Part shown: one piece after another, positions 14,976 through 24,358 of the stretch
Layout of the letters: each line of letters opens with the position of its first letter
Position numbering within the stretch: the stretch's first letter is position 1
Assembly (NCBI GenBank): GCA_963742205.1
Contig: CAVUKZ010000012.1
Location: 1 to 64,000, forward strand
DNA from: WHSW01 sp963742205
Lineage (GTDB): Bacteria > Actinomycetota > Thermoleophilia > Solirubrobacterales > 70-9
Direction of reading: 5' to 3'
DNA length: 64,000 bases
Translations under genes and position numbers: made by a program
Notes under the pieces: model-generated
What the model was told of the DNA's origin: nothing
Seen by the model: the letters and a program-made list of their open reading frames with translations, nothing else
Databases searched by the model: none

Positions 14976-16191
14976 GCCGGCGCGCATCGGTGTCCTCGGG
15001 CGGGGGAACGTCGGCGCGGCCTTCGTCGAGCAGCTGGAGCAGCGCGCGTTCCAGGTCGAGCGAATCAGCGGCCGGCGGCCGGAGCTCGCCGGCGTCCTGA
15101 GGCGATCGGAGGGCGACTTCGACGAGATCCTCGCCGGTTCGGACGTCGTCGTCGAGCTGATCGGCGGCACCGACCCGGCCCGCGCCTACGTGCTGCGCGC
15201 CCTGCAGGCGGGCAAGCACGTGATCACGGCGAACAAGCAGCTCGTCGCCCAGCACGGCGACGAGCTCTTCGAGGCCGCCCGGACGGCCGGCGTTCAGCTG
15301 CGGTTCGAGGCCGCCGTCGCCGGGGTGGTGCCCGTGATCCGGGTCATCCAGGAGAGCCTCGCGGCGACGCGGATCGAGCGCGTGCTCGGGATCGTCAACG
15401 GGACGACGAACTTCATCCTCTCGGAGATGGCCGCCACCGGGGCCGGCTACGACAGCGTCCTCGCCCGGGCGCAGGAGCTCGGCTACGCGGAGGCCGACCC
15501 CACGGAGGACGTCGGCGGCGCCGACGCGGCGGCGAAGATGGCGATCCTGGCGCGGCTGGCCTTCGACACCCCGGTGGGGCTCGCCGACGTCACCTACGAG
15601 GGGATCACCGAGATCCAGCCCGACGACCTGGCGTATGCATCCGAGCTCGGCCTTTCACTCAAGTTGCTCGGGGTCGCCGAGCGGCGAGACGAGGGGATCA
15701 GCGTCCGCGTCTTCCCGTGCTTCCTCAACGCCGACCACCCCCTGGCGCCCGTCGAGGGACCCTTCAACGCCGTGACGGTCGAGGCGCCTTCGATCACGGA
15801 GATCACGATGTCCGGGCCCGGGGCCGGGGGCGTGCAGACGGCGACCGCGGTGCTCGGCGACCTGGTGTCGATCCTCTCGGGCGAGGCCCCGGTGGACGTG
15901 CCGCGCGAGCGCCTCGACGTGGTCCGGGAGGTGAGCTCCTCGTTTTATCTCCACCTGGAGGTTGCCGATCGGCCGCTGGTCCTCGCGGGGATCGCCGACA
16001 TCCTCGGCCGCAACGGGATCTCGGTGCAGAGCGTCGTCCAGCGCGGTCTCGGCGACGATGCGCGCCTGGTGATGGTCTTGCACGAGGCTCCCGAGACCGA
16101 CTTCTACGCCGCGCTCGCGGAGATCGCCGAGCTCGACTTCCTGCGCGCGTCCCCGCGCGCGATCAGGGTGGTCGAGGAGGTCTTCGCATGA
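14968..16191 (+). CDS. hom: Homoserine dehydrogenase with ACT domain
   Basis: NAD(P)H-dependent reduction of aspartate semialdehyde to homoserine. The 407-aa protein has the N-terminal Rossmann fold (G-V-L-G-R-G-N-V-G), the dimer and catalytic region (I-V-N-G-T-T-N-F-I-L, then G-Y-A-E-A-D-P-T-E-D-V-G-G-x-D-A-A-x-K) and a C-terminal ACT domain from about residue 325 (S-S-F-Y-L-H-L-E-V-A-D-R-P) that usually binds threonine for feedback inhibition. ATG 14968 lies inside the lysA 3' end. Followed closely by thrC, with no homoserine kinase gene adjacent. Confidence 0.95.
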   Translation: MSEPARIGVLGRGNVGAAFVEQLEQRAFQVERISGRRPELAGVLRRSEGDFDEILAGSDVVVELIGGTDPARAYVLRALQAGKHVITANKQLVAQHGDELFEAARTAGVQLRFEAAVAGVVPVIRVIQESLAATRIERVLGIVNGTTNFILSEMAATGAGYDSVLARAQELGYAEADPTEDVGGADAAAKMAILARLAFDTPVGLADVTYEGITEIQPDDLAYASELGLSLKLLGVAERRDEGISVRVFPCFLNADHPLAPVEGPFNAVTVEAPSITEITMSGPGAGGVQTATAVLGDLVSILSGEAPVDVPRERLDVVREVSSSFYLHLEVADRPLVLAGIADILGRNGISVQSVVQRGLGDDARLVMVLHEAPETDFYAALAEIAELDFLRASPRAIRVVEEVFA

Positions 16192-16201
16192 GGACCGGCC
16201 G

Positions 16202-17236
16202 GTGCCCGCGGGGCTGATCGAGCGCTACCGCGACCGGCTGCCGCTGGAGCCGGGTGACCCGGTGGTGACCTTGAACGAGGGCTCGACCCCGCTGGTCGAG
16301 GCGCCTGTGATCTCGGAGCGCGTCGGCGCCAGGGTGCTGCTCAAGCTCGAGGGGGCGAACCCGACCTGCAGCTTCAAGGACCGCGGGATGACGGTCGCGG
16401 TCTCGCGCGCCAAGGGCGCCGGGGCGGAGGCGGTGATCTGCGCCTCGACCGGGAACACGGCGGCGAGCGCCGCCGCGTACGCCGCCCGGGCCGGGCTCCG
16501 GGGCGCGGTGATCGTGCCCGAGGGCAGGATCGCGATCGGCAAGCTCGCCCAGGCACTCATGCACGGCGCCAGGGTGATCGCGTTGCAAGCCAACTTCGAC
16601 GAGGCGCTGCGGATCGTCCGCGAGCTGGCCGCCAAGCACCCGGTCGAGCTCGTCAACTCGGTCAACCCCTATCGGATCGAGGGTCAGAAGACGGCCGCGT
16701 TCGAGGTCGTCGAGGAGCTGGGCGAGCCGCCCGGTGCGCTCGCGATCCCGGTTGGCAACGCGGGCAACGTCACGGCCTACCAGCGTGGCTTCGTCGAGCT
16801 CGGCGTCGCACCGCTGCTCTACGGCTTCCAGGCCGCCGGGGCTGCGCCCCTGGTCCGAGGCGCCGCGGTGGCCGACCCGGAGACGATCGCCTCGGCGATC
16901 AGGATCGGGAACCCGGCGCGGTGGGAGGACGCGATGGCCGCCTTCACCACGTCCCGGGGCCGCGTTGAGGCGGTCACCGACGACCAGATCCTCGACGCCT
17001 ACAGGCTGCTCGCCGCGCGCGAAGGGGTGTTCTGCGAGCCGGCCTCGGCGGCCTCGGTCGCGGGGATCCTCGAGCATGGGCTGCCCGTGGCGGAGGGCCA
17101 GGCAGCGCCGGAGACCGTGGTCTGTGTGCTCACGGGCCATGGCCTCAAGGACCCCGACACGGCGCTCAGCAAGGCGCCTGCGGTGATCGGTTGCGAGCCC
17201 GAGCTCGCGGCGGTCGAGCGTGCCGTGTTCGACTGA
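16202..17236 (+). CDS. thrC: Threonine synthase
   Basis: PLP enzyme converting phosphohomoserine to threonine. At 344 aa it is the short bacterial class. The PLP lysine is in C-S-F-K-D-R-G-M near residue 58, followed by the S-T-G-N-T-A-A-S phosphate loop and V-G-N-A-G-N-V-T. GTG 16202 lies 10 bases after hom, so the three genes form one operon. Homoserine kinase (thrB), needed between hom and thrC, usually follows thrC in actinobacteria but is absent here and must be elsewhere. Confidence 0.95.
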   Translation: MPAGLIERYRDRLPLEPGDPVVTLNEGSTPLVEAPVISERVGARVLLKLEGANPTCSFKDRGMTVAVSRAKGAGAEAVICASTGNTAASAAAYAARAGLRGAVIVPEGRIAIGKLAQALMHGARVIALQANFDEALRIVRELAAKHPVELVNSVNPYRIEGQKTAAFEVVEELGEPPGALAIPVGNAGNVTAYQRGFVELGVAPLLYGFQAAGAAPLVRGAAVADPETIASAIRIGNPARWEDAMAAFTTSRGRVEAVTDDQILDAYRLLAAREGVFCEPASAASVAGILEHGLPVAEGQAAPETVVCVLTGHGLKDPDTALSKAPAVIGCEPELAAVERAVFD

Positions 17237-17280
17237 CCCTGCGCTACGCGGGCCCAGGATTCAGGTATGTATGACTGAGC

Positions 17281-18693
17281 ATGGGGGCGGAAGCTGCACT
17301 GGGGGTGGGCCTGGGCGTCGCATGTCTACTGTTGATCGCGGCGCTGCTGGCGCTGCGCTCGTCGCGGCGCCGTCATCGCCGCCTGCTCGACGCGATGCCC
17401 CAGACGGCGGTCGCCGTCTTCGATCAGAAGCTGCGCGTCCGCTACGCCGCCGGGCCGGCGCTCGACATCGGCGGGCGAGCCGCTGAGGAGGTCGAGGGCA
17501 AGCCGCTGCTTGGCCACGTCCCACAGGCCCAGCGCGAGCCGCTGCTGATCCACTACCGAGCCGCGCTGCGCGGCGAGCAGCGCTCGTTTGAATTTCGCTC
17601 CGCGACGACGGGCCGCGAGTACCAGGTCCGGATCGTCCCGCTGACCGATGAGCGGGGGCGGGTGCGGCGGGCGCTCTCGGTCGCCCTCGACGTCACCGAC
17701 CGGCGGCGGGGCGATCGCGACGGCACCCGCCCGGCGGAGCTCGATGCGGTCACCGAGGCGACCCGCGCCCTGGCGCGCAGCGTCGATCCGACCGCGGCCC
17801 GCATGGCCGTCTGCGAGGGGGCGAGCGAGGTCGCCGACGCTCCGGTCGCCGCGCTGTTCGAGCCCACGCCGGGCGGCTCCTCCCTGATCGCCAAGGCGAC
17901 CGTGGGGGCCGAGATCGCCGGCTTCGAGATGCCGCTCGGCGGTGAGGGCGGGGCGGCCCTCGCCTTCTCGCGGGCCGAGGAGGTCTTCGTCGGCCTCGAC
18001 GACAGCGAGGACGAGGCGGACCGGGAGTTCATGAACCGGTCCCGGACCCGCGCCGTGCTCTTTCATCCCGTCGTGCGCGACCGGGCGGCGATCGGGGTGC
18101 TGGCGATCGCCTGGCGCACCGAGGTCGCGGGGGTCCCGCTGCGGATCTCGACCATGATCGACCTGCTGGGCGCCGAGGCCGCGGTGGCGATCGGGCGGGC
18201 CGACCTGCTGGGCCAGCTCGAACACCTGGCGCGCACCGACGGCCTCACCGGCCTGCCCAATCGGCGCCACTGGGAGCAGCAGCTGCCGCGCGAGCTCGCC
18301 CGCGCCTGGCGCGACGGCCGCCGGCTGTGCGTGGCGATGCTCGACCTCGACTACTTCAAGGACTACAACGATCGCCACGGCCACCAGGCGGGCGACCGCC
18401 TGCTCCGCGAGGCCGCCACGGCCTGGCGCGTGGTGCTCCGCCCGTACGACATCCTCGCCCGCTACGGCGGCGAGGAGTTCAGCGTCATCCTTCCCGGCTG
18501 CGACGTCGACGACGCCGTCCAGCTGGTCGAGCGGCTGCGCGCCTGCACCCCGCAGGGCGAGTCGTGCTCGGCCGGGATCGCCGAGTGGGACGGCGAGGAG
18601 CGCCCCGAGACCCTGGTGGGCCGCGCCGACGCGGCCCTCTACCGGGCCAAGCGGGCCGGGCGCAACCGGTCGATCGCCGCCAGCAAGAGCTGA
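17281..18693 (+). CDS. PAS-GAF-GGDEF diguanylate cyclase
   Basis: Makes the second messenger c-di-GMP from two GTP. The 470-aa protein has one N-terminal transmembrane helix (residues 5-26), a PAS-like domain (about 35-135, ending A-L-D-V-T-D-R), a GAF-like domain (about 155-300) and a GGDEF domain. The active motif is Y-G-G-E-E-F at about 395-400, with an inhibitory I-site R-P-Y-D exactly five residues before it. L-T-G-L-P-N-R-R-H and D-L-D-Y-F-K complete the signature, so it should be active and product-inhibited. No EAL or effector gene is adjacent. The signal sensed is unknown. Confidence 0.93.
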   Translation: MGAEAALGVGLGVACLLLIAALLALRSSRRRHRRLLDAMPQTAVAVFDQKLRVRYAAGPALDIGGRAAEEVEGKPLLGHVPQAQREPLLIHYRAALRGEQRSFEFRSATTGREYQVRIVPLTDERGRVRRALSVALDVTDRRRGDRDGTRPAELDAVTEATRALARSVDPTAARMAVCEGASEVADAPVAALFEPTPGGSSLIAKATVGAEIAGFEMPLGGEGGAALAFSRAEEVFVGLDDSEDEADREFMNRSRTRAVLFHPVVRDRAAIGVLAIAWRTEVAGVPLRISTMIDLLGAEAAVAIGRADLLGQLEHLARTDGLTGLPNRRHWEQQLPRELARAWRDGRRLCVAMLDLDYFKDYNDRHGHQAGDRLLREAATAWRVVLRPYDILARYGGEEFSVILPGCDVDDAVQLVERLRACTPQGESCSAGIAEWDGEERPETLVGRADAALYRAKRAGRNRSIAASKS

Positions 18694-18760
18694 CGGTCCC
18701 GTCACCACCTCGGCGCATCGCCCGCGCCACGCGCGCGCCGGCGCCCGCGATCGTCGGCGC

Positions 18761-19408
18761 ATGCCAGTTGCAGCGCTGCGCTCGATCACCGGCCTCGTCG
18801 CGCCGCCGCGGTGCGCCGCGTGCGCCCGCGCGTGTGCACCGGTGGAGGCGATCTGCCCCGCGTGCATCGGGCGGCTGGCGCGCGCACCCGCGGGTGCCGC
18901 GGCGGTCGCGGGTGTCGGTCGGGTCGTGTGGGCGGCGCCCTATGAGGGCATCGCCCGCGAGCTGGTCACGGCGCTCAAGTTCCGCTCGCGGCTGGGCCTG
19001 GCGGCGGTCCTCGCCGCGGCTCTTGCCGAGGCCCTGTGCACGCCTCGACCCGAGTTTGAGCTCGTCGCCGTCCCGCCCGCGCCGGTCCGCCTTCGTCGCC
19101 GCGGCTTCGACCCGGCGGAGCTGATCGCGGCGTCGCTCTCCGCGCGGCTGGGGCTGCCGCGCTCGCGGGCTCTGGAGCGCGCCGACGGGCCGCGCCAGGT
19201 GGGGCGCTCCCGCGAGTCCAGGCGGGCGTCGCCGCCCCGCGTGCGCGCCGCCGGCTCGCCGCCCGCGCGCGTCCTGCTGGTCGACGACGTGCTGACCACA
19301 GGGTCGACGCTGGGCGCGTGTGCCCGGGCGCTCCGGCACGCTGGGGCGGTCGAGATCGAGGCGGCGGTATTCGCTCGTGCCCTTGGCTCGACGAGCCCGT
19401 GGGCGTAG
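18761..19408 (+). CDS. comF: ComF-family phosphoribosyltransferase-like protein
   Basis: A 215-aa double-zinc-ribbon/PRTase protein, the family of competence protein ComF. The N-terminus has two Cys pairs (C-A-A-C, C-P-A-C) for zinc. The middle has the R-R-R-G-F-D-P-A-E segment. The PRPP-binding loop V-L-L-V-D-D-V-L-T-T-G-S-T lies near residue 170. Its biochemical role is not settled in the family; it is needed for DNA uptake in Bacillus, but in actinobacteria it travels with hpf and secA, as here, without competence genes. Confidence 0.88.
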   Translation: MPVAALRSITGLVAPPRCAACARACAPVEAICPACIGRLARAPAGAAAVAGVGRVVWAAPYEGIARELVTALKFRSRLGLAAVLAAALAEALCTPRPEFELVAVPPAPVRLRRRGFDPAELIAASLSARLGLPRSRALERADGPRQVGRSRESRRASPPRVRAAGSPPARVLLVDDVLTTGSTLGACARALRHAGAVEIEAAVFARALGSTSPWA

Positions 19409-19443
19409 GATCTGTAAGCACTCAGCCGACGAAAGGAGAGGCC

Positions 19444-19788
19444 GTGCGAATCGAGGTTCGGGGGCGAAATGTCGAGGTGACCGACGAGCTTCAGGACGCG
19501 GTGACTAAGCGCTTCGCACGCACCGCACGCCAGGTCTCCGAGCTCGCCCAGCTCGAGGTGGAGCTGACCGAGGAGCGCAACCCCTCGATCGCCGACCGCT
19601 ACGTCGCCGAGGCGACCCTGTACCTCAAGGGCGTCACGCTGCGGGCGCACGAGGCCTCGCCGGAGATGCTGCACTCGATCCACGAGATCGCCGAGGACAT
19701 CCGTCGACAGGTCAAGCGACATCGCGAGAAGCGCCGTGGCCGGGCGAGCGCCAGGCGCGCCGTCGGGCGGTTGCATCGCACGGCGTAG
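19444..19788 (+). CDS. hpf: Ribosome hibernation promoting factor (short form)
   Basis: Binds the decoding centre of the 30S subunit and silences ribosomes in stress or stationary phase. At 114 aa it consists of the HPF/RaiA beta-alpha-beta-beta-beta-alpha domain (M-R-I-E-V-R-G-R-N-V-E-V-T-D, then E-L-T-E-E-R-N-P) and a short Arg-rich tail. It lacks the C-terminal dimerisation domain of long actinobacterial HPF (about 200 aa or more). GTG 19444 follows a strong AAAGGAGAG. It lies between comF and secA as in many Gram-positive genomes. Confidence 0.9.
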   Translation: MRIEVRGRNVEVTDELQDAVTKRFARTARQVSELAQLEVELTEERNPSIADRYVAEATLYLKGVTLRAHEASPEMLHSIHEIAEDIRRQVKRHREKRRGRASARRAVGRLHRTA

Positions 19789-19839
19789 CGCGGGGCTGGG
19801 CCTGAGCGGCGGCGGCCCGAGCGCTACCCTGAATCGCTC

Positions 19840-22692
19840 ATGGCCCGGGGAATAATCGATCGCGCCCTGCGGCTCGGAGAGGGCCGCAAGCTGAAGGAGT
19901 TCCAGCAGCGGGTCGAGCAGGTCAACCTGTTCGAGCCAGAGCTCGAGCTGCTCGACGACGCCGAGATCCGCGAGCGCGCCGATGAGCTTCGCCAGCGGGC
20001 CCGCGAGGACGACGAGTCGCTCGACGATCTGCTCCCCGAGGCCTTCGGCCTCGTCCGCGAGGCGAGCAAGCGATCGATCGGCCAGCGCCACTACGACGTG
20101 CAGCTGATCGGCGGCATGGTCCTGCACTCGGGAACGATCGCCGAGATGAAGACCGGCGAGGGCAAGACCCTCACCGCGACCCTGGCGGTGTTCCTCAACA
20201 CGCTCGCTGGCGACGGCGTCCACTTGGTCACCGTCAACGACTACCTCGCCCGCCGCGACGCCCTGTGGATGAAGCCGATCTATGACCTGCTCGGCGTCTC
20301 GGTTGGCGTGATCCAGTCGGAGATGGACCCGGCGCAACGCCGCCAGATGTACGCCGCCGACGTCACCTACGGCACCAACTCCGAGTTCGGGTTCGACTAC
20401 CTGCGCGACAACATGGCGAGCACGATCGAGGAGTGCGTACAGCGCGAGCACGTGTTCGCGATCGTCGACGAGGTCGACAACATCCTCATCGACGAGGCCC
20501 GCACCCCGCTGATCATCTCCGGCCGTCCCGAGCAGGCCGCCGACACCTACTACACGTTTGCCCGCCTGGCGAAGCAGATGGTCGGCGAGGAGATGAAGCC
20601 GAAGCTGAAGTCGCTCGGCGAGTCGCGCGATACGTCCGAGGCCGAGCACGACTACGAGTTCGACGAGAAGCACAAGACCGTCGCCCCGACCGAGGGGGGC
20701 GTCGACAAGGCCGAGAAGTTCCTCGGGGTCGACAACCTCTACATCTCCGAGCACGGCACGCTCGTCAACCACCTGATCCAGTCGCTGAAGGCGGAATCGC
20801 TGTTCAAGCGCGACACCGACTACGCGGTGATCGACGGCGAGGTGAAGATCATCGACGAGTTCACCGGCCGCATCCTCGAGGGCCGGCGATGGTCGGACGG
20901 GCTACACCAGGCGGTGGAGGCGAAGGAGGGCGTCGCGATCCGCGAGGAGAACCAGACCCTGGCGACGATCACGCTCCAGAACTACTTCCGCCTCTACGAC
21001 AAGCTGGCCGGGATGACCGGAACGGCGATCACCGAGGCGACCGAGTTCATGAAGATCTACGAGGTCGCGGTGGTCGAGGTCGACACCCACCGGCCGATGG
21101 TGCGGGCCGACCACAACGATCAGATCTACAAGACCAAGCAGGGCAAGTGGCAGGCCGTCGTCGACGAGATCGGCGAGCGCCACGAGCGCGGACAGCCGGT
21201 GCTCGTGGGCACGATCTCGGTCGAGATCTCGGAGATGCTGTCCGGCGAGCTCACGCGCGCGGGGATCAAGCACGAGGTTTTGAACGCAAAGCCCGAGTAC
21301 GCCGAGCGCGAGGGCGAGACGGTCGCCCAGGCCGGCCGGCTCGGCGCGGTCACGATCGCCACCAACATGGCGGGGCGCGGTGTCGACATCAAGCTCGGCG
21401 GCGACCCCGAGCAGCTCGCGGCCGACGAGCTGCGCAAGCTGGGCCTGACGCCCGAGCACGAGAGCTGGGAGGCCGAGCTCGCCGAGCACGCGACCCGCTT
21501 CAAGGAGCAGACGCAGGCGGAGGGCGATCAGGTGCGCGAGGCCGGCGGCCTGTTCATCTGCGGCACCGAGCGCCACGAGTCGCGCCGGATCGACAACCAG
21601 CTACGTGGGCGCTCGGGGCGCCAGGGCGACCCGGGCGAGTCGCGCTTCTTCCTCTCCGCCGAGGACGACCTGATCCGCCTCTTCGCCGGCGAGCGGATCT
21701 ACAAGATCCTGGACAAGCTCGGCCCCGTGGACGACGACGGCAAGGAGTACCCGCTCGAGGCCAAGATGCTGACGCGGACGATCGAGAACGCGCAGAAGAA
21801 GGTCGAGGAGCAGAACTACCTGATCCGCAAGCGGGTCCTCGAGTACGACGACGTGATGAACGAGCAGCGCCGGGTGGTCTACAAGTACCGGCGCGAGATC
21901 CTCGAGGGACGCGACATGTCCGACGTCGCGCACGACGAGCTCGAGGAGGTCGTCACCCGCACGGTCGAGACCTACACCCCGGGTGAGATCTTCGAGGACT
22001 GGGATCTCGCCGGCCTGGAGAGCCACGCCGGCTCGCTCTGGCCGCTGGGGATCGAGGTGGCCGAGCTGCAGCCGGAGACCGCGAACCGTGAGCAGCTCTC
22101 CGAGCAGCTGATCCAGGACGCCCTCGCCGCGTACGACCGGCGTGAGGAGGAGTTCGGCTCCGAGCTGATGCGCTACCTCGAGCGCCAGGTCCTGCTGCAG
22201 ATCATCGACAACCGCTGGCGCGAGCACCTCTACGAGATGGACTACCTGCGCGAGGGCATCCACCTCCGCGGCTTCGCCCAGATCGATCCCCTCGTCGCGT
22301 ACAAGAACGAGGGCTTCGGCATGTTCCAGGAGCTGATGGCCTCGATCTGGGAGGAGTTCGTCCGGGTGATCTTCCACGTCGAGGTCAACATCGAGCCGGC
22401 CCAGGCCGAGGAGATGTTCGGCGGCGGCGAGGAGCCGCGCCGCTCAGGGCAGGTGCAGTACTCGGGCGCCGCGGGTGAGGAGCGACCCTCGGCGATCCGC
22501 GAGGCGCAGGCCGGCGCGGTCGCCACCGCGCCCACCGCGGACGGCGGCGCGGAGCCTCAACCGCAGGCGGGCAACGGCCAGGCCGGGGTCAACCCGGCGA
22601 CCGTGGTCAAGGCCGATACCGAGAAGATCGGCCGCAACGATCCCTGCTGGTGCGGCTCGGGCAAGAAGTACAAGAAGTGCCACGGGGCATAG
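19840..22692 (+). CDS. secA: Preprotein translocase ATPase SecA
   Basis: The motor that pushes signal-peptide proteins through SecYEG. The 950-aa protein is full length. Residues 100-112 hold the Walker A motif (M-K-T-G-E-G-K-T), preceded by Q-L-I-G-G-M-V-L-H. The DEAD-box equivalent is D-E-V-D-N-I-L-I-D-E-A-R-T-P-L. The second motor domain has T-N-M-A-G-R-G-V-D-I and Q-L-R-G-R-S-G-R-Q-G-D. The C-terminus ends in a SEC-C zinc motif (C-W-C-G-S-G, K-K-C-H) after a variable linker, which in other bacteria binds SecB or ribosomes. No frame damage is seen. Confidence 0.98.
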   Translation: MARGIIDRALRLGEGRKLKEFQQRVEQVNLFEPELELLDDAEIRERADELRQRAREDDESLDDLLPEAFGLVREASKRSIGQRHYDVQLIGGMVLHSGTIAEMKTGEGKTLTATLAVFLNTLAGDGVHLVTVNDYLARRDALWMKPIYDLLGVSVGVIQSEMDPAQRRQMYAADVTYGTNSEFGFDYLRDNMASTIEECVQREHVFAIVDEVDNILIDEARTPLIISGRPEQAADTYYTFARLAKQMVGEEMKPKLKSLGESRDTSEAEHDYEFDEKHKTVAPTEGGVDKAEKFLGVDNLYISEHGTLVNHLIQSLKAESLFKRDTDYAVIDGEVKIIDEFTGRILEGRRWSDGLHQAVEAKEGVAIREENQTLATITLQNYFRLYDKLAGMTGTAITEATEFMKIYEVAVVEVDTHRPMVRADHNDQIYKTKQGKWQAVVDEIGERHERGQPVLVGTISVEISEMLSGELTRAGIKHEVLNAKPEYAEREGETVAQAGRLGAVTIATNMAGRGVDIKLGGDPEQLAADELRKLGLTPEHESWEAELAEHATRFKEQTQAEGDQVREAGGLFICGTERHESRRIDNQLRGRSGRQGDPGESRFFLSAEDDLIRLFAGERIYKILDKLGPVDDDGKEYPLEAKMLTRTIENAQKKVEEQNYLIRKRVLEYDDVMNEQRRVVYKYRREILEGRDMSDVAHDELEEVVTRTVETYTPGEIFEDWDLAGLESHAGSLWPLGIEVAELQPETANREQLSEQLIQDALAAYDRREEEFGSELMRYLERQVLLQIIDNRWREHLYEMDYLREGIHLRGFAQIDPLVAYKNEGFGMFQELMASIWEEFVRVIFHVEVNIEPAQAEEMFGGGEEPRRSGQVQYSGAAGEERPSAIREAQAGAVATAPTADGGAEPQPQAGNGQAGVNPATVVKADTEKIGRNDPCWCGSGKKYKKCHGA

Positions 22693-23744
22693 CCGGCGCC
22701 GCGATTGCGGTGCTCGCGGCAGTCGCCGCGCTGCTGGTGCCCACGGGCGAGGCGGAGTCGGCGAAGCGCGGCGTAGCGATCTCCGGTCGCGCCTATGCCT
22801 TCAACCACATGGACACGTTCCTGGCGGGCGCGACGATCCGCGTCCGCGAGCTGCCCGGCCTCTCGGCGACCACGGACGCCAACGGCGACTACGTCCTCGA
22901 GGTCCCCGACGACACGAACGTGACCCCGTACATCGATCCCCCGCCCGGCTATCACCAGATCGACCTGCAGACGTTCCACCCCCGCGGCGAGCCGATCGAG
23001 AACGCCAACTTCCAGACGCCCGGCGACGCCGAGTACAACGGGCTCGCGGCGTTGCTGCAGGTGCCGTTTGGGCCCGACGGCCGGCCCGAGCAGTGCGCGA
23101 TCGTGACCACGGCGTCGAAGCGCGACGTGCGCGGGGTCGATTACGACACGTTCCACGCGCGTACGCCGCACGGGGTGGCCGGCGCGACCGCCCACGCGAA
23201 GCCGGCGTTGCCCGAGCCGACCTACTTCAACGAGAACGTGATCCCGGACCGCTCCCAGCCGGCGACCTCGGGCGACGGCGGGATCATCTGGACCGAGGTG
23301 CCGGCCGGCACCTATCGGGTGATCACGAAGAGCCCCTCCACTTCCTTCGCGAGCTTCCTCGCCACCTGCGAGCCGGGACGGATCGTCAACGCCAACCCCC
23401 CGTGGGGTGCGTACGAGCTCTCCCCGGGCGAGCGACCGCTGGGCGCCGGGGTGGCGGTGGGCTCGATCGAGAAGGTCAAGGCGGTGCGTGATGGCCGCCG
23501 CCGGCTCGTCGCGGTTCGGATCGACGCCGCGGAGTCGCTCCGGCTGCGCGTCACGCTGCGCCAGAACGGCGGGCGGGTCGGCCCGCGCCGCAACGCCAAG
23601 GTGGCCGTGGGCAACGACCGCATCCGCCTGCCGATCGCGGGCGCTGCGCGGAGGGGTAAGTCGCGCGTGACGACCGAGCTCGTCGACGGAGCGGGCGGCT
23701 CGGCGAGCGAGCGCTTCCGCTTGCGCGTGCCGGCGCCGCGGTGA
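22677..23744 (+). CDS. Secreted protein with carboxypeptidase-regulatory-like fold
   Basis: A secreted protein of about 355 aa with unknown role. GTG 22677 overlaps the last 16 bases of secA and gives a compact signal peptide (A-G-A-A-I-A-V-L-A-A-V-A-A-L-L-V). The first mature segment (G-A-T-I-R-V-R-E-L-P-G-L-S-A-T-T-D, then G-D-Y-V-L-E-V-P-D) looks like a carboxypeptidase-regulatory or Cna-B type beta-sandwich, usually an adhesion or carrier module. The C-terminal third is Arg-rich with beta-strand character. GTG 22650 is an alternative start. Overlaps with secA upstream and tag downstream suggest readthrough transcription. Confidence 0.7.
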   Translation: MPRGIAGAAIAVLAAVAALLVPTGEAESAKRGVAISGRAYAFNHMDTFLAGATIRVRELPGLSATTDANGDYVLEVPDDTNVTPYIDPPPGYHQIDLQTFHPRGEPIENANFQTPGDAEYNGLAALLQVPFGPDGRPEQCAIVTTASKRDVRGVDYDTFHARTPHGVAGATAHAKPALPEPTYFNENVIPDRSQPATSGDGGIIWTEVPAGTYRVITKSPSTSFASFLATCEPGRIVNANPPWGAYELSPGERPLGAGVAVGSIEKVKAVRDGRRRLVAVRIDAAESLRLRVTLRQNGGRVGPRRNAKVAVGNDRIRLPIAGAARRGKSRVTTELVDGAGGSASERFRLRVPAPR

Positions 23745-24358
23745 GCGACCTCGCCGTTGGCGACGACGGCAAACAGCGTTGCGGGTGGGGGGCGTCGAGC
23801 CCTGACTACGTCGCCTACCACGACACCGAGTGGGGCCGGCCGATCATCGATGACCGCGGGATCTACGAGCGGCTGACGCTGGAGGCGTTTCAGTCCGGGC
23901 TCTCGTGGCTGACGATCCTGCGCAAGCGCGAGAACTTCCGCGAGGCGTTCGACGGGTTTGAGATCGAGCGGGTGGCCGAGTACGGCGAGGGCGACGTCGA
24001 GCGCCTGCTCGCCGACGCGGGCATCGTCCGCAACCGGGCCAAGGTCGAGGCGGCGATCGCCAACGCCCGCGCGGCTCGGGAGCTCGCCGCCGGCGGCGAG
24101 TCGCTGGCGGCGCTCGCCTGGTCGTTTCGGCCTCAGTCCGAGCGCGCCCCGCGGTCCGGCGAGCTGCTCGCCGCAACCACGGCGGAGTCCAAGGCGCTGG
24201 CCAAGGAGCTCAAAACGCACGGCTTTCGCTTCGTCGGGCCGACGACGGCGTACGCCCTGATGCAGGCCGTCGGCATCGTCAACGACCACCTCGACGGCTG
24301 CGTCGTCCGCGACGAGGTCGAGGCCGAGCGTTCCCGCGCCGCGAAGGCGCTGGCATGA
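23741..24358 (+). CDS. tag: DNA-3-methyladenine glycosylase I
   Basis: Base-excision repair enzyme that removes 3-methyladenine from alkylated DNA. The 205-aa protein matches the Tag family along its length: R-C-G-W-G near residue 13, Y-H-D-T-E-W-G-R-P, L-E-A-F-Q-S-G-L-S-W, and G-F-R-F-V-G-P-T-T-A-Y-A followed by V-N-D-H-L-D-G-C. The first Cys, the His of Y-H-D and the C-terminal His/Cys are the expected zinc ligands. GTG 23741 overlaps the upstream stop (GTGA) and its own stop overlaps the next ATG (ATGA), so four genes are coupled here. Confidence 0.95.
   Translation: MSDLAVGDDGKQRCGWGASSPDYVAYHDTEWGRPIIDDRGIYERLTLEAFQSGLSWLTILRKRENFREAFDGFEIERVAEYGEGDVERLLADAGIVRNRAKVEAAIANARAARELAAGGESLAALAWSFRPQSERAPRSGELLAATTAESKALAKELKTHGFRFVGPTTAYALMQAVGIVNDHLDGCVVRDEVEAERSRAAKALA

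Noticed and set aside
13578..15170. A 530-codon minus-strand frame over lysA
   Set aside because: Shadow of lysA in the opposite strand; no start signal or motif.
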